Assembly: GCA_022775905.1 (NCBI GenBank)
Contig: JALFJX010000009.1
Location: 1-64,000 of the forward strand
Length of the DNA: 64,000 nt
Reading direction: 5' to 3'
Origin: Methanobrevibacter sp.
GTDB taxonomy: Archaea > Methanobacteriota > Methanobacteria > Methanobacteriales > Methanobacteriaceae
The position numbers were made by a program, and so were the translations under genes. Shown here piece by piece: positions 62,128 to 64,000 of the stretch. The notes under the pieces are model-generated. The model was not told the origin of the DNA, made no database searches, and worked only from the letters and a program-made list of their open reading frames with translations. Each line of letters begins with the position of its first letter. The stretch's first letter is position 1.

Positions 62128-62619
62128 ATGAAATATTTAACTACACCAATTACTGATGATGATTTATCAAATCTCCATATAGGAGATCAAATTACAATTT
62201 CCGGAACCATATATACTGGTCGTGATGCTGCACTTCCGCAATTAGTTGAGTTAATTAAAAAAAATAAAGTTCCATTCGATTTAAACGGAATTGTAATAAT
62301 GCATACTGCATTCAGTGATGCAGGAATTGCTCCAACAACAAGCAGCAAAGTGGAAATTGAATCTACAATCCCTACTTTAAGTGAAAATGGAGTTAAAATC
62401 CACATTGGAAAAGGAATGTTGAATGAAGAAACAATCAAAGAACTGGATAAAAATAACTCTATTTTTGTAATAACTCCTCCAGTTGCTGCATTACTTACAA
62501 GCAAAGTTCTAGAAAAAAAGTGTGTTTTATTTGAAAACGAAGGAATGGAAGCTATGTTTGAACTAAAAGTAGAAAAAATTCCTGGAATTGTAGCAATCAA
62601 TAATGGATTGAAAATTTAA
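62128..62619 (+). CDS. Class I fumarase beta subunit
   Basis: A 163-aa C-terminal-type subunit of the two-part iron-sulphur fumarate hydratase. It opens with YLTTPITDDDLSNLHIGDQITISGTIYTGRDAALPQL, and GIAPTTSSKVE and the late FENEGMEAMFELKVE match the fumarate/tartrate dehydratase beta family. The alpha subunit is elsewhere. It hydrates fumarate in the same partial TCA branch as the adjacent kor operon. No clear ribosome site; probably leaderless. Confidence 0.9.
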   Translation: MKYLTTPITDDDLSNLHIGDQITISGTIYTGRDAALPQLVELIKKNKVPFDLNGIVIMHTAFSDAGIAPTTSSKVEIESTIPTLSENGVKIHIGKGMLNEETIKELDKNNSIFVITPPVAALLTSKVLEKKCVLFENEGMEAMFELKVEKIPGIVAINNGLKI

Positions 62620-62621
62620 TT

Positions 62622-62658
62622 AAAAAAAAGTAAATTGAGAAGAATAGAACTATTCTTC
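62622..62658 (-). terminator. Hairpin terminator at the FKBP stop codon
   Basis: GAAGAATAG (62639-62647) and CTATTCTTC (62650-62658) form a perfect stem overlapping the TAG stop; a T8 run follows on the minus strand. Confidence 0.65.
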
Positions 62659-63384
62659 TTCAGCATCGTCTTCAGATTCTTCTTTTTTCTCGAATTCATC
62701 GACGAAATTAACTTTGGTAATTCCTTCAACGTTATCCCAGATGTCTTTAGCGATTCTGAATCTTGCGAAAGTAACATCCATGTAGGATTTTTGATCGAAT
62801 TTAGCCATTTCATCTAATTTGATGTTTGCAACACCATCAACGATGTCAATTTCAGTTTTGTCAATATCCACATTAGGGCTTGCGTAATGTAATTCAATCA
62901 TACTTTTGATTTTGTCTTCTTCATCAGCAATGATTTCAGTTACTTCAACATCATAGATTAAATCTTTTCCTGCTAATTCGTGGTTTAAGTCAACTTTTAC
63001 TCTTCCACCGTTTACGGTTAAAACTTTTCCGGTTGTACCTTCAAATTGGAGTTTCATACCTGGGAAAGGAGTCATACCTTGTCTTTTGAATTCTTTCATA
63101 GGAATTAATTGAACCATTTTAGGGTCTCTAGGACCAAATGCGTTGTCAGCATCTACTTCAACATGTTTGGTTTCTCCTTCTTCTAATCCAATGATTGCTT
63201 CTTCAATAGCAGGTAATAAGTGGTTTCCACCTACAACAATAGGAATTGGTTTATAAGTTTTGTTTTCATCAAAAAGTCCAGCTTCTTGTGCAATTTCATC
63301 ATAAGTAGTATCAAATACTTCATCAGTTTCTTTAACTTTACCTGTAAAATTTACTCTTACAAAATCTCCGTTATCTACAGCCAT
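62650..63384 (-). CDS. FKBP-type peptidyl-prolyl isomerase, long archaeal form
   Basis: A 244-aa prolyl isomerase and chaperone of the SlyD/archaeal long FKBP type. The FKBP core is split by the inserted flap domain: [43 protein letters not shown], then the flap with [16 protein letters not shown] and the return [16 protein letters not shown]. The last 80 residues are an extra C-terminal domain with an acidic tail, as in the 26-kDa methanogen proteins. GGAG precedes the ATG. Confidence 0.94.
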   Translation of the reverse strand: MAVDNGDFVRVNFTGKVKETDEVFDTTYDEIAQEAGLFDENKTYKPIPIVVGGNHLLPAIEEAIIGLEEGETKHVEVDADNAFGPRDPKMVQLIPMKEFKRQGMTPFPGMKLQFEGTTGKVLTVNGGRVKVDLNHELAGKDLIYDVEVTEIIADEEDKIKSMIELHYASPNVDIDKTEIDIVDGVANIKLDEMAKFDQKSYMDVTFARFRIAKDIWDNVEGITKVNFVDEFEKKEESEDDAEEE

Positions 63385-63580
63385 AGTAAATACGCTCCTT
63401 AATAATTTTGATTAAAATAATCTTGTTAATAAATATAACATTAATAATTTTAGTAACCATTATATATTAAAGTTTTGTATATAAATGTAAAAAAATAAGA
63501 TTTTATTAAAAAATAAAAAAAAATACTTTCCAAATGCTCTTTCTAAAAACATAATACTAATTAATCATATAATATTAGTC

Positions 63581-64000
63581 ATGCAAAGAAGAGGAGCAGT
63601 TAACTTACCACTCCATGGAGGCCATCCTCCAAAATGGTTATTTTCCAGAATGGTTGATTTATCAGGAGCACTTGCATCAATTATCATTGAAGAATATAGC
63701 TTATCAGAGTTCTTAAATAGAATATCAAATCCATACTGGTTCCAGGCATTTTCTTGTGTTTTAGGCTTTGACTGGCACTCTTCAGGAACAACCACAACCA
63801 CATTAGGTGCATTGAAGGCATCACTTTCACCAGAAGAACATGGAATATATCTAAGTGGAGGGAAAGGTGCAAAATCCAGAAAAACACCACAAGGAATTGA
63901 ACATGCTGGAGAAATATTTAATCTAAAAACTAAAACAACCGAAAAGTTAGTTGAAACCAGCAAGTTGTCTGCTAAAATTGACAATTCATGCATTCAAGAC
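63581..64000 (+). CDS. DUF763 family protein (N-terminal part)
   Basis: The first 140 residues of a DUF763 protein, cut by the window edge. The N-terminus RRGAVNLPLHGGHPPKWLFSRM and the core FWFQAF-like stretch with FSCVLGFDWHSSGTTTTTLGALK and LSGGKGAKSRKTP are typical. The family is uncharacterised; the basic GGKG segment suggests nucleotide or nucleic-acid binding. No ribosome site is evident. Confidence 0.85.
   Translation, partial: MQRRGAVNLPLHGGHPPKWLFSRMVDLSGALASIIIEEYSLSEFLNRISNPYWFQAFSCVLGFDWHSSGTTTTTLGALKASLSPEEHGIYLSGGKGAKSRKTPQGIEHAGEIFNLKTKTTEKLVETSKLSAKIDNSCIQD

Overview
The window looks like chromosomal DNA from a host-associated methanogen of the order Methanobacteriales, most likely Methanobrevibacter or a close relative. 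The grounds are the strongly A+T-rich sequence; an archaeal RNA polymerase split into H, B'', B', A' and A''; an MtrA-type corrinoid protein; coenzyme F430 and cobamide genes; a pyruvoyl arginine decarboxylase; aIF5A, aRF1 and Taw1; and TATA boxes of the type AAGTTTATATA with GGAGG or GGTGA ribosome sites. The species is an inference. There is no rRNA, CRISPR array or insertion sequence.

Layout. 1-8.4 kb: end of an unknown gene, an Hsp20 with a coiled-coil N-terminus, a SIS-domain protein, a DUF447 protein, an ornithine cyclodeaminase/adenine deaminase operon and a three-gene zinc-ribbon cluster. 8.4-10.8 kb: agmatinase, aIF5A and arginine decarboxylase, a polyamine/hypusine group. 10.8-16.6 kb: a phosphatase-NAD kinase fusion, a Mur-ligase-like F430 synthase, HemC, a Gfo/Idh dehydrogenase and GfcR. 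16.7-19.8 kb: a co-directional set of two unknown small genes, a half-size HsdS and an HsdM-like protein whose SAM and catalytic motifs are both lost. This is the most unusual locus. 20-30 kb: soluble MtrA paralogue, nitroreductase, aspartate kinase, a structured non-coding region, thioesterase, GNAT protein, glutamate dehydrogenase, aRF1, Dus and a tandem-repeat unknown protein. 30-35 kb: zinc-ribbon membrane protein, RimI-like acetyltransferase, UPF0146, an SPCA-like calcium ATPase, CbiJ and two identical tRNA-Ser genes.

35-50.8 kb is the information-processing core on the minus strand: five tRNAs, rpoH, rpoB2, rpoB1, rpoA1, rpoA2, L30e, NusA, then S12, S7, EF-2, EF-1alpha and S10. A' appears to carry an insertion of about 145 residues and B' an N-terminal extension of about 160 residues. 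50.9-57 kb: thiM-thiE, a frameshifted DODA-type dioxygenase, pgk, tpiA and a type II restriction-modification pair. 57-64 kb: Taw1, the korDABC-sucC operon, a fumarase beta subunit (reductive branch of an incomplete TCA cycle), an FKBP isomerase and the start of a DUF763 gene.

A recurring small-scale feature is a short perfect hairpin at or around the stop codon, in most cases followed by a T-run. It occurs at the 3' ends of many unrelated transcription units here and looks like the local form of intrinsic terminator. Several well-supported genes (EF-2, GdhA, RpoH, KorD, the Gfo/Idh protein) appear to start with TTG placed after a strong ribosome site.
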